DNA of 64,000 nucleotides from Geodermatophilus sabuli (lineage in GTDB: Bacteria; Actinomycetota; Actinomycetes; Mycobacteriales; Geodermatophilaceae), in contig NZ_OBDO01000001.1 in the NCBI RefSeq assembly GCF_900215145.1, forward strand, positions 744,001-808,000, read 5' to 3'. The position numbers and the translations under genes are program-made. How positions within the stretch are numbered: position 1 is the stretch's first letter; every line of letters begins with the position of its first letter. The notes beneath the pieces were generated by a model. It made no database searches and was not told the DNA's origin. It worked only from the letters and a program-made list of their open reading frames with translations. Below are positions 1-8,697 of this stretch, one piece after another.

Positions 1-2
1 CC

Positions 3-551
3 GAGTCCGCCCTCGGCAACGTCATCGCCGACGCCCAGCTGGCGGCCACGGACGACGAGGCCGGGGCCGTCGCGGCGTTCATGAACCCCGGGGGCGTGCG
101 GGCCGACCTGCTGGCGGGGGAGGTCACCTACGAGGAGGCGTTCACCGTGCAACCGTTCGCCAACAACCTGGTGACCCTCGACCTCACCGGCGCGCAGCTG
201 AACTGCCTGCTCGAGCAGCAGTTCACGGAGGAGACGGTGCTGTACGTCTCGGCGACGGTGGCCTACCGGGTCGACCCTGCCGGCGTCCCCGCCCCGGTGG
301 GTGGGGACCCGTGCACCGGCACCCGCGTGCCCGACGGATCGGTGCTCATCGGCGGCCAGCCGGTGCTCGCCGGGTCCACCTACCGGGTCACGGTGAACAA
401 CTTCCTGGCCGGCGGCGGCGACGGGTTCACCGTCCTGGCCGGCGCGACCAACGCGGTCACCGGGCCGATCGACCTCGACGCCCTCACCGCCCACCTGGGC
501 GCGAGCTCGCCGGTCGCGGCGCCGGCGCTGGACCGGATCGGCCCCGTCTGA
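3..551 (+). CDS. 5'-nucleotidase family protein, C-terminal part (truncated by window edge)
   Basis: The frame is already coding at base 3, so the start lies left of the window; 182 residues are visible. They match the C-terminal substrate-recognition domain of the secreted UshA-type 5'-nucleotidase / 2',3'-cyclic phosphodiesterase family: ESALGNVIADAQ near the edge, then FMNPGGVRADL, FTVQPFANNLV and the late VTVNNFLAGGGDGF block. In this family an N-terminal metallophosphatase domain hydrolyses extracytoplasmic nucleotides and this domain binds the base. The metal-binding domain and any signal peptide are outside the window, so the exact substrate is open. The protein ends soon after the conserved domain, with no visible LPxTG or membrane anchor. 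Confidence 0.9.
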   Translation, partial: ESALGNVIADAQLAATDDEAGAVAAFMNPGGVRADLLAGEVTYEEAFTVQPFANNLVTLDLTGAQLNCLLEQQFTEETVLYVSATVAYRVDPAGVPAPVGGDPCTGTRVPDGSVLIGGQPVLAGSTYRVTVNNFLAGGGDGFTVLAGATNAVTGPIDLDALTAHLGASSPVAAPALDRIGPV

Positions 552-636
552 CCGCGCGGCCACCCGGGCGTCCACGGTCCCGGTGGCCGCGGTGTCGGAC
601 CTGTCGGGCGGATCGGGTGAGGGCTAGGTTCGCCCC

Positions 637-984
637 ATGGACCAGGACCCGACGGTCACGGACCCGGGCGCGTACCGGGTGGTCTTCGAGAACGAGCGCG
701 TCCGCGTGCTCGAGTACACCGACGAGCCGGGGTACCGGACCAAGCCCCACCGGCACCCCGACAGCGTCATGATCACGATGAACTCCTTCTGCCGGCGCCT
801 CTACGGCAGCGGCCGCGAGGTGGACGTCGAGCTGCACGCGGGGACCGCCCGCTGGGTGTCGGCGCAGGAGCACTCCGGCGAGAACACCGGCAGCACCCCG
901 ACCCACTCGTTCTTCGTGGAGCTCAAGGAACCGCACCCGGCCGCTACCGAGGTGTCCGCGTCGCTGGGGCCCAGCGGCCCCTGA
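637..984 (+). CDS. small cupin-like protein of unknown function
   Basis: A 115-residue cytosolic protein with no signal peptide or membrane segment. The spacing of FENERVRVLEY, KPHRHPDSVM and a late HSFFVELKE strand fits a single small cupin barrel. The HRHPD stretch supplies two histidines that could be metal ligands. Members of this family are usually annotated only as cupin-domain or cytoplasmic proteins; I cannot assign a substrate. The start is supported by a TAGGTT hexamer at 625-630, six bases before the ATG, with no Shine-Dalgarno sequence, which suggests a leaderless transcript. It stands alone between the nucleotidase and a long inverted repeat. Confidence 0.75.
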   Translation: MDQDPTVTDPGAYRVVFENERVRVLEYTDEPGYRTKPHRHPDSVMITMNSFCRRLYGSGREVDVELHAGTARWVSAQEHSGENTGSTPTHSFFVELKEPHPAATEVSASLGPSGP

Positions 985-992
985 CCGCTTAC

Positions 993-1059
993 GAGTTGAT
1001 CATCGGCGGGAGGCGGTTGGCTCCGGCGTGTCGGGCGACCACCCGCCGATGATCAACTC
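993..1059. repeat. 18-bp perfect inverted repeat with GATCA core
   Basis: Arms at 993-1010 and 1042-1059 are perfect reverse complements over 18 bases; the left arm is GAGTTGATCATCGGCGGG. They are separated by a 31-base spacer. It begins nine bases after the stop of the cupin-like gene, so it may act as a terminator, but there is no T-run and the spacer is long. The GATCA core recurs in other inverted repeats of this window. Confidence 0.8.
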
Positions 1060-1103
1060 CGTCGGGCGGGTGCGGTCGCACCGGTCATCGGGCAGGGTGG
1101 GTC

Positions 1104-1685
1104 GTGCCCTTCGAGTCGCCCGATCTCGTCGTCCGCCGCGTCGACGCGCAGACCTGGGCGGTGGTGCACCCGCTGGTCTACCGGGGCGACCGGGACCGCT
1201 TCGTCGTCCCCGCGGGTTTCCGCACCGACTTCGCCACCGTCCCCCGGCTGGTGACCTGGCTGGTGCCCCGCTTCGGGGCCTTCACCCTCGCCGCGGTGCT
1301 GCACGACTGGCTGTGCACCGAGGGGATCACCTCGGGAGTGGTCACGTCCCGGCAGGCCGACGGGCTGTTCCGGCGGGTCCTGCGGGAGAGCGGGGTGCCG
1401 GTGCTGCGGCGCTGGCTGATGTGGACCGGGGTGCGCTGGGGGGCGCTGGCGGACCCGGTGCGCCGTCCCGGGTGGCCGGCCAGCGCCGCCGGCGTCCTCG
1501 CCATCTCGGTGCTGGCCGCGCCGCTCGTCGTCCCGCCGGCGGTGGTGATCCTGCCCGGCCTGCTGGTCTACGCGGCCGCGGAGTGGGTGGTCGGGCGGTG
1601 CGTGCCGGCCGGGGGCCGAGCGGCTGGTGGTGCCGACGCGCAGCACCCCGCCCGGGCTGCCGTCCCGGGTCGGGACGCCCGGTGA
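1104..1685 (+). CDS. DUF1353 family protein
   Basis: A 193-residue protein starting with GTG at 1104. The first 110 residues fit DUF1353: VVPAGFRTDFATVPR followed by AAVLHDWLC and a second motif with RRWLMWTGVRWGAL. The family occurs in phages and many bacteria and has no established activity. The pattern of conserved Asp, His and Asp residues hints at a metal site, but this is inference. Two hydrophobic stretches after residue 130 (VLAISVLAAPLVVPPAVVIL region) could anchor the C terminus in the membrane. The extreme C terminus is low-complexity. The upstream inverted repeat ends 45 bases before the start. Confidence 0.75.
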   Translation: MPFESPDLVVRRVDAQTWAVVHPLVYRGDRDRFVVPAGFRTDFATVPRLVTWLVPRFGAFTLAAVLHDWLCTEGITSGVVTSRQADGLFRRVLRESGVPVLRRWLMWTGVRWGALADPVRRPGWPASAAGVLAISVLAAPLVVPPAVVILPGLLVYAAAEWVVGRCVPAGGRAAGGADAQHPARAAVPGRDAR

Positions 1686-1719
1686 CGCGTGACCGGCGCC
1701 CGCGCCCGGTGCGCGGCGC

Positions 1720-2457
1720 TCAGCCGCCCTTGCGGCGCGTGAACACCAGCCCCGCCACCTCGGTCGCGCCGGCGTGCAGGAGCGCCCGGGCCATCTCCCG
1801 CAGCGAGAAGCCCTCGGAGTACACGTCGTCGACGACGAGGACCCGTCCACCGGCCACACGCTCCGGCTCCGGCACCGACAGCAGACTGCGCAGCTCGCCC
1901 TCGGCGATCTCGCGGCGTGCCTCCACGCCGATCCCGAGGAACCGCCCGGTGGGTCCGGACTTCGCGATGAGACCCGGGGCGAACGGCCAGCCGGGTCCCG
2001 CCCGACCGGCCGCCTCGAGAACCAACCGCAGGTAGTCCCACAGCCGGATGGCCCGCGGCCCCACGTAGATGGCGCCGGTCGTGATGACGTCGAAACGTGC
2101 CATCTCCTGCCGGTGCTCCTCGAGGTACCCGACCAGGATGCGGCCGAGCACCGCGGCCCAGCTGCGGTCCTCGCCGTACTTGTAGCGGTAGACCGCCCCC
2201 CACATCTCCTCGGAGCGCTCGGAGATCGTGTAGATGCGGGAGAACCCGCGGTCGGCGAACCCGCACACGGTGTTCGGGCAGCAGCCGCCGTCCAGTGGCT
2301 GCCCGCAGACCCGGCAGCCGACCTGCCGGACGGGGGCGGCCCTGCCGCTGCAGCACGCGAAGCAGATGGCGGGCGTGCCCGACGTCCGGTAGATGCAGCT
2401 CTCGCAGGCGTCGAGGCCGACCGGGGGCGGGTGCAACCTCGCGGGGTCGATCGGCAT
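1720..2457 (-). CDS. ComF-like phosphoribosyltransferase with N-terminal zinc-binding cysteines
   Basis: A 245-residue protein. The N terminus carries a dense cysteine array (CESC, CFACC, CRVCG, CCPNTVC) typical of a zinc ribbon. The C-terminal half ends in a type I phosphoribosyltransferase fold with the PRPP loop VLVVDDVYSEGFS. This layout is that of ComF/GntX-like proteins, but the N-terminal part is longer and the central region (residues 60-150) is not one I recognise. Related proteins take part in DNA uptake or remain uncharacterised; no other competence gene is present here. The ATG is preceded by a purine-rich AGG sequence. It is convergent with the DUF1353 gene, with a 34-base gap. 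Confidence 0.75.
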   Translation of the reverse strand: MPIDPARLHPPPVGLDACESCIYRTSGTPAICFACCSGRAAPVRQVGCRVCGQPLDGGCCPNTVCGFADRGFSRIYTISERSEEMWGAVYRYKYGEDRSWAAVLGRILVGYLEEHRQEMARFDVITTGAIYVGPRAIRLWDYLRLVLEAAGRAGPGWPFAPGLIAKSGPTGRFLGIGVEARREIAEGELRSLLSVPEPERVAGGRVLVVDDVYSEGFSLREMARALLHAGATEVAGLVFTRRKGG

Positions 2458-2607
2458 CCGGGACCTGCCTTCGGGAGCCGCTCCTGCGCAACGACGGGGG
2501 AGGCGACCCTAGGCCAGGGACGGGCCCGCGGTCGACGGGTGCCGGACGGTCGGGCGTGGCGGAGCAGGGGGCTGCGCGCCGGACGGGGGACGACCAAGCT
2601 GGGCGCC

Positions 2608-3735
2608 ATGACCGATTCCTCCGGCCCGCCGTTCCGCGCCGACCACGTCGGCAGCCTCCTCCGCCCGCAGGCCCTGCTCGACGCCCGCGCCCGCTTCGCC
2701 GCCGGTGAGATCGACGCCGCGGAGCTGCGGGGCGTCGAGGACTCGGCGATCGCCGACGTCGTCCGCCTGCAGGGGGACGTCGGGCTGCACACCGCCACCG
2801 ACGGCGAGTTCCGCCGCGCCACCTGGCACATGGACTTCATCTACGCGATCAACGGGATCACCAAGGTGGAGGGGGAGGGGCGGCCGGTCCACTTCCACAA
2901 CGCCGACGGCGACATCGACTGGGTGCCGGCCGGCCTGCACGTCGACGGCCCGCTGTCGATCGACGAGCCGATCTTCGGCGCCGACTTCGCCTACCTGCAG
3001 TCGCTGGTCGGCGAGGGCCAGACGGCGAAGCTGACCATCCCCTCGCCGTCGATGGTCCACTACCGCGGGGGCGCCGCGGCCATCGACCCGGCGGTCTACC
3101 CGGACGAGGACGCGTTCTGGGACGCGCTGTCGGCGGCCTACCGCCAGCAGGTGCAGGGCATCGCCGCGCAGGGCTGCACCTACCTGCAGCTGGACGACAC
3201 CAGCCTGGCCTACCTCAACGACCCCGCCCAGCGGGCCGAGCTGGCCGAGCAGGGCCGCGACGCCGAACACCAGCACGAGCGCTACATCCGGCAGATCAAC
3301 GCCGCGCTGGCCGGCCGTCCCGAGGGGCTGGCCGTCACCACCCACCTGTGCCGCGGCAACTTCCGCTCCTCATGGGTGGCCGAGGGCGGCTACGACTTCG
3401 TCGCCGAGGCGCTGTTCGGCGGCCTGGACGTCGACGGCTTCTTCCTCGAGTACGACGACGCCCGGTCCGGCGGGTTCGAGCCGCTGCGCTTCGTCCCGCC
3501 CGGCAAGCGGGTGGTGCTCGGGCTGGTCACCAGCAAGCGCCCCCAGCTGGAGGACAAGGACCAGCTCAAGCGGCGCATCGACGAGGCGGCGGCGTACGTG
3601 CCGCTGGACCAGCTGGCGATCTCGCCGCAGTGCGGCTTCTCCTCGACCGTCGAGGGCAACGCGCTGACCCGCGACGAGCAGATCGCCAAGCTGGCCCTGG
3701 TGGTGGAGACCGCCCAGGAGGTCTGGGGCTACTGA
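2608..3735 (+). CDS. cobalamin-independent methionine synthase-like (MetE C-terminal family) methyltransferase
   Basis: A 375-residue single-domain member of the UROD/MetE-like superfamily, about half the size of full MetE because the N-terminal domain is absent. Zinc ligands expected in this fold are visible: THLCRGN (His and Cys) and PQCGFSS (Cys). ADHVGSLLRP at the N terminus, DGEFRR and LQLDD are also conserved. Such short forms (YxjG-like) are annotated as 5-methyltetrahydropteroyltriglutamate-homocysteine methyltransferase, but many act on other methyl donors, so in vivo methionine synthesis is not certain. The ATG at 2608 is chosen because earlier sequence in the frame is low-complexity and lacks homology. 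Confidence 0.85.
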   Translation: MTDSSGPPFRADHVGSLLRPQALLDARARFAAGEIDAAELRGVEDSAIADVVRLQGDVGLHTATDGEFRRATWHMDFIYAINGITKVEGEGRPVHFHNADGDIDWVPAGLHVDGPLSIDEPIFGADFAYLQSLVGEGQTAKLTIPSPSMVHYRGGAAAIDPAVYPDEDAFWDALSAAYRQQVQGIAAQGCTYLQLDDTSLAYLNDPAQRAELAEQGRDAEHQHERYIRQINAALAGRPEGLAVTTHLCRGNFRSSWVAEGGYDFVAEALFGGLDVDGFFLEYDDARSGGFEPLRFVPPGKRVVLGLVTSKRPQLEDKDQLKRRIDEAAAYVPLDQLAISPQCGFSSTVEGNALTRDEQIAKLALVVETAQEVWGY

Positions 3736-3933
3736 GGGGATCACCCTTCCCCCACGCCTCGCACGCTCGGCGCGGGCCCCTGAAGGGTGGCCGTTCCACC
3801 ACCCCACCAGGACCCACCCTGGAGGAGGGCCGCCGTCCCGCCTCCGGTGGTGGGGCGGGTCCGGACGCAGCATGATCGTCCTGACCGCGGGCCGCGTCGT
3901 CCGGGCGCCGCCTGGCATGCAGGGAGGTCGCTC

Positions 3934-6156
3934 ATGTCGACGACTGTCAGCAGGGACGACACCGGCGGAGGACTGCCTCCGGAAGGCGACGTCCGCCGTC
4001 GCCCGTCGGTGAAGACCGTGGTGGCCTGGGTGCTGGTCGCGGTGGTCGGCGCGGTGGCCTGGACGGTGCTCGCGCTCGTGCGCGGCGAGACGGTGTCGGC
4101 GCTGTGGATCCTCTTCGCCGCGCTGTGCTCCTACGCCATCGGCTACCGCTTCTACTCGAAGTTCATCGCCCGTCGCGTGCTGCAGGTGGACGACCGGCGG
4201 GCGACGCCGGCCGAGCGGATGCACAACGGCGTCGACTTCGACGTGACCGACCGGCGGGTGCTCTTCGGGCACCACTTCGCCGCCATCGCCGGCGCCGGCC
4301 CGCTGGTGGGCCCCGTGCTCGCGGCCCAGATGGGCTACCTGCCGGGGACGATCTGGATCATCGTCGGCGTCATCTTCGCCGGCGCCGTCCAGGACATGAC
4401 CGTCCTGTTCTTCTCGATGCGCCGCAACGGCAAGAGCCTCGGCCAGATGGTCCGCGAGGAGATCGGCATCGTCGGCGGCATCGCCGCGCTGATCGCCGTC
4501 TTCGCGATCATGATCATCATCCTCGCGGTGCTCGCGCTGATCGTGGTCAACGCGCTCGCCGAGTCGCCGTGGGGTGTCTTCTCCATCGCGCTGACCATCC
4601 CGATCGCCCTCTTCATGGGCGTCTACCTGCGCACGCTCCGGCCCGGCAGGGTACTGGAGGCCACCGCCATCGGCGTCGTCCTGCTGCTGCTGGCCGTCAT
4701 CGGCGGCGGCTGGGTCGACGACACCGGGCTCGGCGAGGCGCTGACGCTGTCCAAGGAGTGGCTGGTCCTCGCCCTCGTCGTCTACGGCTTCGTCGCGTCG
4801 GTGCTGCCGGTGTGGCTGCTGCTCACCCCGCGCGACTACCTGTCGACGTTCATGAAGGTCGGCGTCATCGTCCTGCTCGCCATCGGGCTGTTGCTGGCCC
4901 GGCCGGTGCTGCAGGCCGACGCGGTCACCGACTTCGCCCGTGAGGGCACCGGTCCGGTCTTCGCCGGGTCCCTGTTCCCGTTCGTCTTCATCACCATCGC
5001 CTGCGGCGCCCTGTCGGGCTTCCACGCGCTGATCTCCTCCGGTACGACGCCGAAGATGGTGGCCAAGGAGAGCCAGGTCCGCCTGATCGGCTACGGCGGC
5101 ATGCTCATGGAGTCCTTCGTCGCGATCAGCGCGCTCATCGCGGCCGTGGTGATCGACCAGGGCCTGTACTTCGCGATGAACAGCCCGGCCGGCGCCACCG
5201 GTGGGACGGCGGAGACGGCGGCCGCCTACGTCAACGGCCTGGGCTTCGACACGACGGCCCAGGACATCGCCGCGGCGTCCGCGGCGGTGCAGGAGCCGAG
5301 CCTGGTCTCCCGTACCGGCGGCGCGCCCACGCTGGCCGTCGGCATCGCCAACATCCTGTCCGATGCGTTCGGTGCCGGGATGGCCGCCTTCTGGTACCAC
5401 TTCGCGATCATGTTCGAGGCGCTGTTCATCCTCACGGCCGTGGATGCCGGCACCCGGGTGGGCCGGTTCATGCTGCAGGACACGATCGGCAACGTCTGGA
5501 AGAAGTTCGGTGACCTGTCCTGGCGGCCCGGCAACATCATCGCCAGCGCCATCACCGTGGGCCTGTGGGGCTACATCCTCTACGTGGGGGTGACCGACCC
5601 CCTGGGCGGCGTCAACCAGCTCTTCCCGCTGTTCGGCATCTCCAACCAGTTGCTCGCCGCCATCGCGCTGACGCTGGTGACGGTGCTGCTGATCAAGCAC
5701 GGCAAGCTGAAGTACGCCTGGGTGCCCGGCATCCCGCTGGCCTGGGACCTCGTGGTCACGATGACGGCCAGCTTCCAGAAGGTGTTCTCCTCCGACCCGG
5801 CGGTCGGCTACTTCGCCCAGCGTCAGCGGTACGCCGACGCCCAGGCGGCGGGGGAGCTGCTGGCGCCGGCGCAGGACGCCGGTCAGATGGACCAGGTCAT
5901 CTTCAACTCGACCCTCAACGGGGTGCTGCAGGCGGTGTTCGCGGTGCTCACCCTGGTCGTCGTCGGCAACGCGGTGTTCGTCATCGCGCGGGCGATCCGG
6001 GCCCGCGGGCCGGTGCCGACCACGGAGGAGCCGGCCGTGACGTCGGAGATCGTCGAGCCCGCCGGCCTGTTCGCCACCGCCGAGGAGAAGCGCGCCATCG
6101 CCGAGCACGAGCGGCTGGTGGGCGCCGGGCGGCCGTCCGAGGGGGGTGTGGCGTGA
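3934..6156 (+). CDS. cstA: carbon starvation protein CstA
   Basis: A 740-residue polytopic membrane protein of the CstA family, which imports pyruvate and, in some bacteria, peptides when carbon is scarce. The family core starts with SYAIGYRFYSKFIARRV, then HNGVDFDVTDRRVLFGHHFAAIAGAGPLVGP, and has about 16 hydrophobic segments. ATG 3934 has AGGGAGG at 3921-3927 in front of it; an upstream extension to 3787 is low-complexity and discarded. Its stop overlaps the start of the next gene by four bases. This cstA-ybdD pair is widely conserved. Expression is probably growth-phase dependent, but no operator was recognised. Confidence 0.95.
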   Translation: MSTTVSRDDTGGGLPPEGDVRRRPSVKTVVAWVLVAVVGAVAWTVLALVRGETVSALWILFAALCSYAIGYRFYSKFIARRVLQVDDRRATPAERMHNGVDFDVTDRRVLFGHHFAAIAGAGPLVGPVLAAQMGYLPGTIWIIVGVIFAGAVQDMTVLFFSMRRNGKSLGQMVREEIGIVGGIAALIAVFAIMIIILAVLALIVVNALAESPWGVFSIALTIPIALFMGVYLRTLRPGRVLEATAIGVVLLLLAVIGGGWVDDTGLGEALTLSKEWLVLALVVYGFVASVLPVWLLLTPRDYLSTFMKVGVIVLLAIGLLLARPVLQADAVTDFAREGTGPVFAGSLFPFVFITIACGALSGFHALISSGTTPKMVAKESQVRLIGYGGMLMESFVAISALIAAVVIDQGLYFAMNSPAGATGGTAETAAAYVNGLGFDTTAQDIAAASAAVQEPSLVSRTGGAPTLAVGIANILSDAFGAGMAAFWYHFAIMFEALFILTAVDAGTRVGRFMLQDTIGNVWKKFGDLSWRPGNIIASAITVGLWGYILYVGVTDPLGGVNQLFPLFGISNQLLAAIALTLVTVLLIKHGKLKYAWVPGIPLAWDLVVTMTASFQKVFSSDPAVGYFAQRQRYADAQAAGELLAPAQDAGQMDQVIFNSTLNGVLQAVFAVLTLVVVGNAVFVIARAIRARGPVPTTEEPAVTSEIVEPAGLFATAEEKRAIAEHERLVGAGRPSEGGVA

Positions 6157-6347
6157 GCGGACGGGAAGCGGCCACGCGCGCCTGGCGCGGGGTGCGGTGG
6201 TACCTGCGGGAGTTCACCGGCGAGGCCCGCTGGGACGACTACCTCCGGCACTGTGCCGAGCACGGGCACGAGCCGGTCAGCCGGCGGGAGTTCGAGCGGC
6301 GCCGCTCCGACGCGCTGGAGCGGAACCCGGTCAGCCGCTGCTGCTGA
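6153..6347 (+). CDS. YbdD/YjiX family small protein, CstA partner
   Basis: A 64-residue protein starting with GTG inside the cstA stop (GTGA overlap at 6153-6156), so translation is coupled. The sequence has the YbdD/YjiX features: a basic N terminus, WYLREFTGEARWDDYL and HEPVSRREFERRR, ending in Cys-Cys. In Escherichia coli the partner is needed for pyruvate transport by the CstA-type carrier BtsT and by CstA. The frame continues far upstream inside cstA, but only this part has family similarity. Confidence 0.9.
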   Translation: MSGREAATRAWRGVRWYLREFTGEARWDDYLRHCAEHGHEPVSRREFERRRSDALERNPVSRCC

Positions 6348-6365
6348 CCGCCCGGCCGTCGTCCG

Positions 6366-6455
6366 CGCACGATCAGCCCGGCTGATCGTGACGCGTCCCG
6401 GCTCACCGCGGGAGGTGAGCCAGGACGCGCCGACCTGAGCCAGGCTGATCGTGCG
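6366..6455. repeat. nested inverted repeats with GATCAG cores
   Basis: The outer arms, 6366-6378 and 6443-6455, are perfect 13-base complements (CGCACGATCAGCC). Inside lies a tight hairpin at 6369-6389 using the same ACGATCAGCC sequence. A second imperfect hairpin (GCGTCCCGGCTCACC paired with GGTGAGCCAGGACGC) lies around 6391-6429. The left arm can therefore pair with two alternative partners. It sits between the convergent ybdD-like gene and a CoA ligase and could act as a bidirectional terminator. Confidence 0.75.
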
Positions 6456-6464
6456 TCCGGGACC

Positions 6465-8164
<1,700 letters not shown>

Positions 8165-8168
<4 letters not shown>

Positions 8169-8620
8169 GGTCGGGGAGTCTCCTCCCCGGCGGCGGGCAC
8201 GGGGAGGGAACCGGCCGCCGCCCGCACGGCGAGGACGCCGAGGACGGCGAGACCCAGGAGCAGCGACGCGGTGACCAGCACGACACCGAGCTGGGTGGTG
8301 CCGAGCTGTGCGGTCCCCGCGGCGCCCCCGTGCACGTGCCCACCCGCGGCAGGCGCGTGGACGGCGAGCATGCCGAGGTCCAGTCCGACGGTCGTGCCCC
8401 ACACCCGCGGCGCCGGGGAGCGCCACAGGTGCCAGGCGCACGGCAGGCAGGCCAGCGCCATCCCGGTCATGGCCAGCGACGCCAGCGACGCGGCGTCGAC
8501 CGCCGCCGCGTGCACGACGGCCGAGGCGAGCGCGAGCACGGCGCCCACCCGGCCGGCCGCCGCGACCCCCGCGCCCACCCGGCCGGCCGCCGCGACCCCC
8601 GCGCCCACCTTGTCGATCAT
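8165..8620 (-). CDS. small multi-spanning membrane protein, unknown function
   Basis: A predicted protein of about 151 residues with roughly four hydrophobic segments (VLALASAVVHAAAV, LAMTGMALACLPCAWHLW, VVLVTASLLLGLAVLGVLAV) and a HVHGG loop. I recognise no family. It lies between the amine oxidase and the CoA ligase gene and overlaps the latter by ATGA. The start is uncertain: the ATG at 8620 lies inside an inverted-repeat arm (8615-8628), and the first 23 residues are encoded by a 30-bp tandem repeat. A GTG further in, near the first membrane segment, may be the true start. Confidence 0.6.
8541..8609. repeat. 30-bp direct tandem repeat, 2.3 copies
   Basis: Exact head-to-tail copies at 8541-8570 and 8571-8600, followed by nine more matching bases to 8609. 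The unit is 30 bases, so it stays in frame and encodes a ten-residue Gly/Ala repeat (VGAGVAAAGR) at the N terminus of the small membrane protein. It is a likely site of copy-number variation by slippage. Confidence 0.9.
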
Positions 8621-8680
8621 GGGGTCGTCGCCGGCGACACGGCAGGACACACCGCGGCGCCGGGCAACGACCCCATGATC
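8615..8680. repeat. 14-bp inverted repeat with GATCAT core
   Basis: Arms GATCATGGGGTCGT (8615-8628) and its complement (8667-8680) are perfect. The 38-base spacer contains shorter self-complementary GC-rich stretches. It lies in the gap after the amine oxidase stop (8698) and covers the proposed start of the small membrane protein. It could be a terminator or a mobile extragenic palindrome. Confidence 0.8.
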
Positions 8681-8697
8681 ACGGGAGGTCGGACTGC

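Noticed and set aside
3742-3789. Hairpin after the MetE-like gene (CACCCTTC with GAAGGGTG)
   Set aside because: Only 8 bp with a 32-base loop; too weak to call a terminator.
3370-6108. A 912-codon frame antisense to cstA
   Set aside because: It is a shadow of cstA and the metE-like gene, with His/Arg/Asp-rich sequence and no family-like part.
8541-8609. Tandem repeats as a possible CRISPR array
   Set aside because: Copies are head to tail without spacers and are in frame; no cas gene is near.
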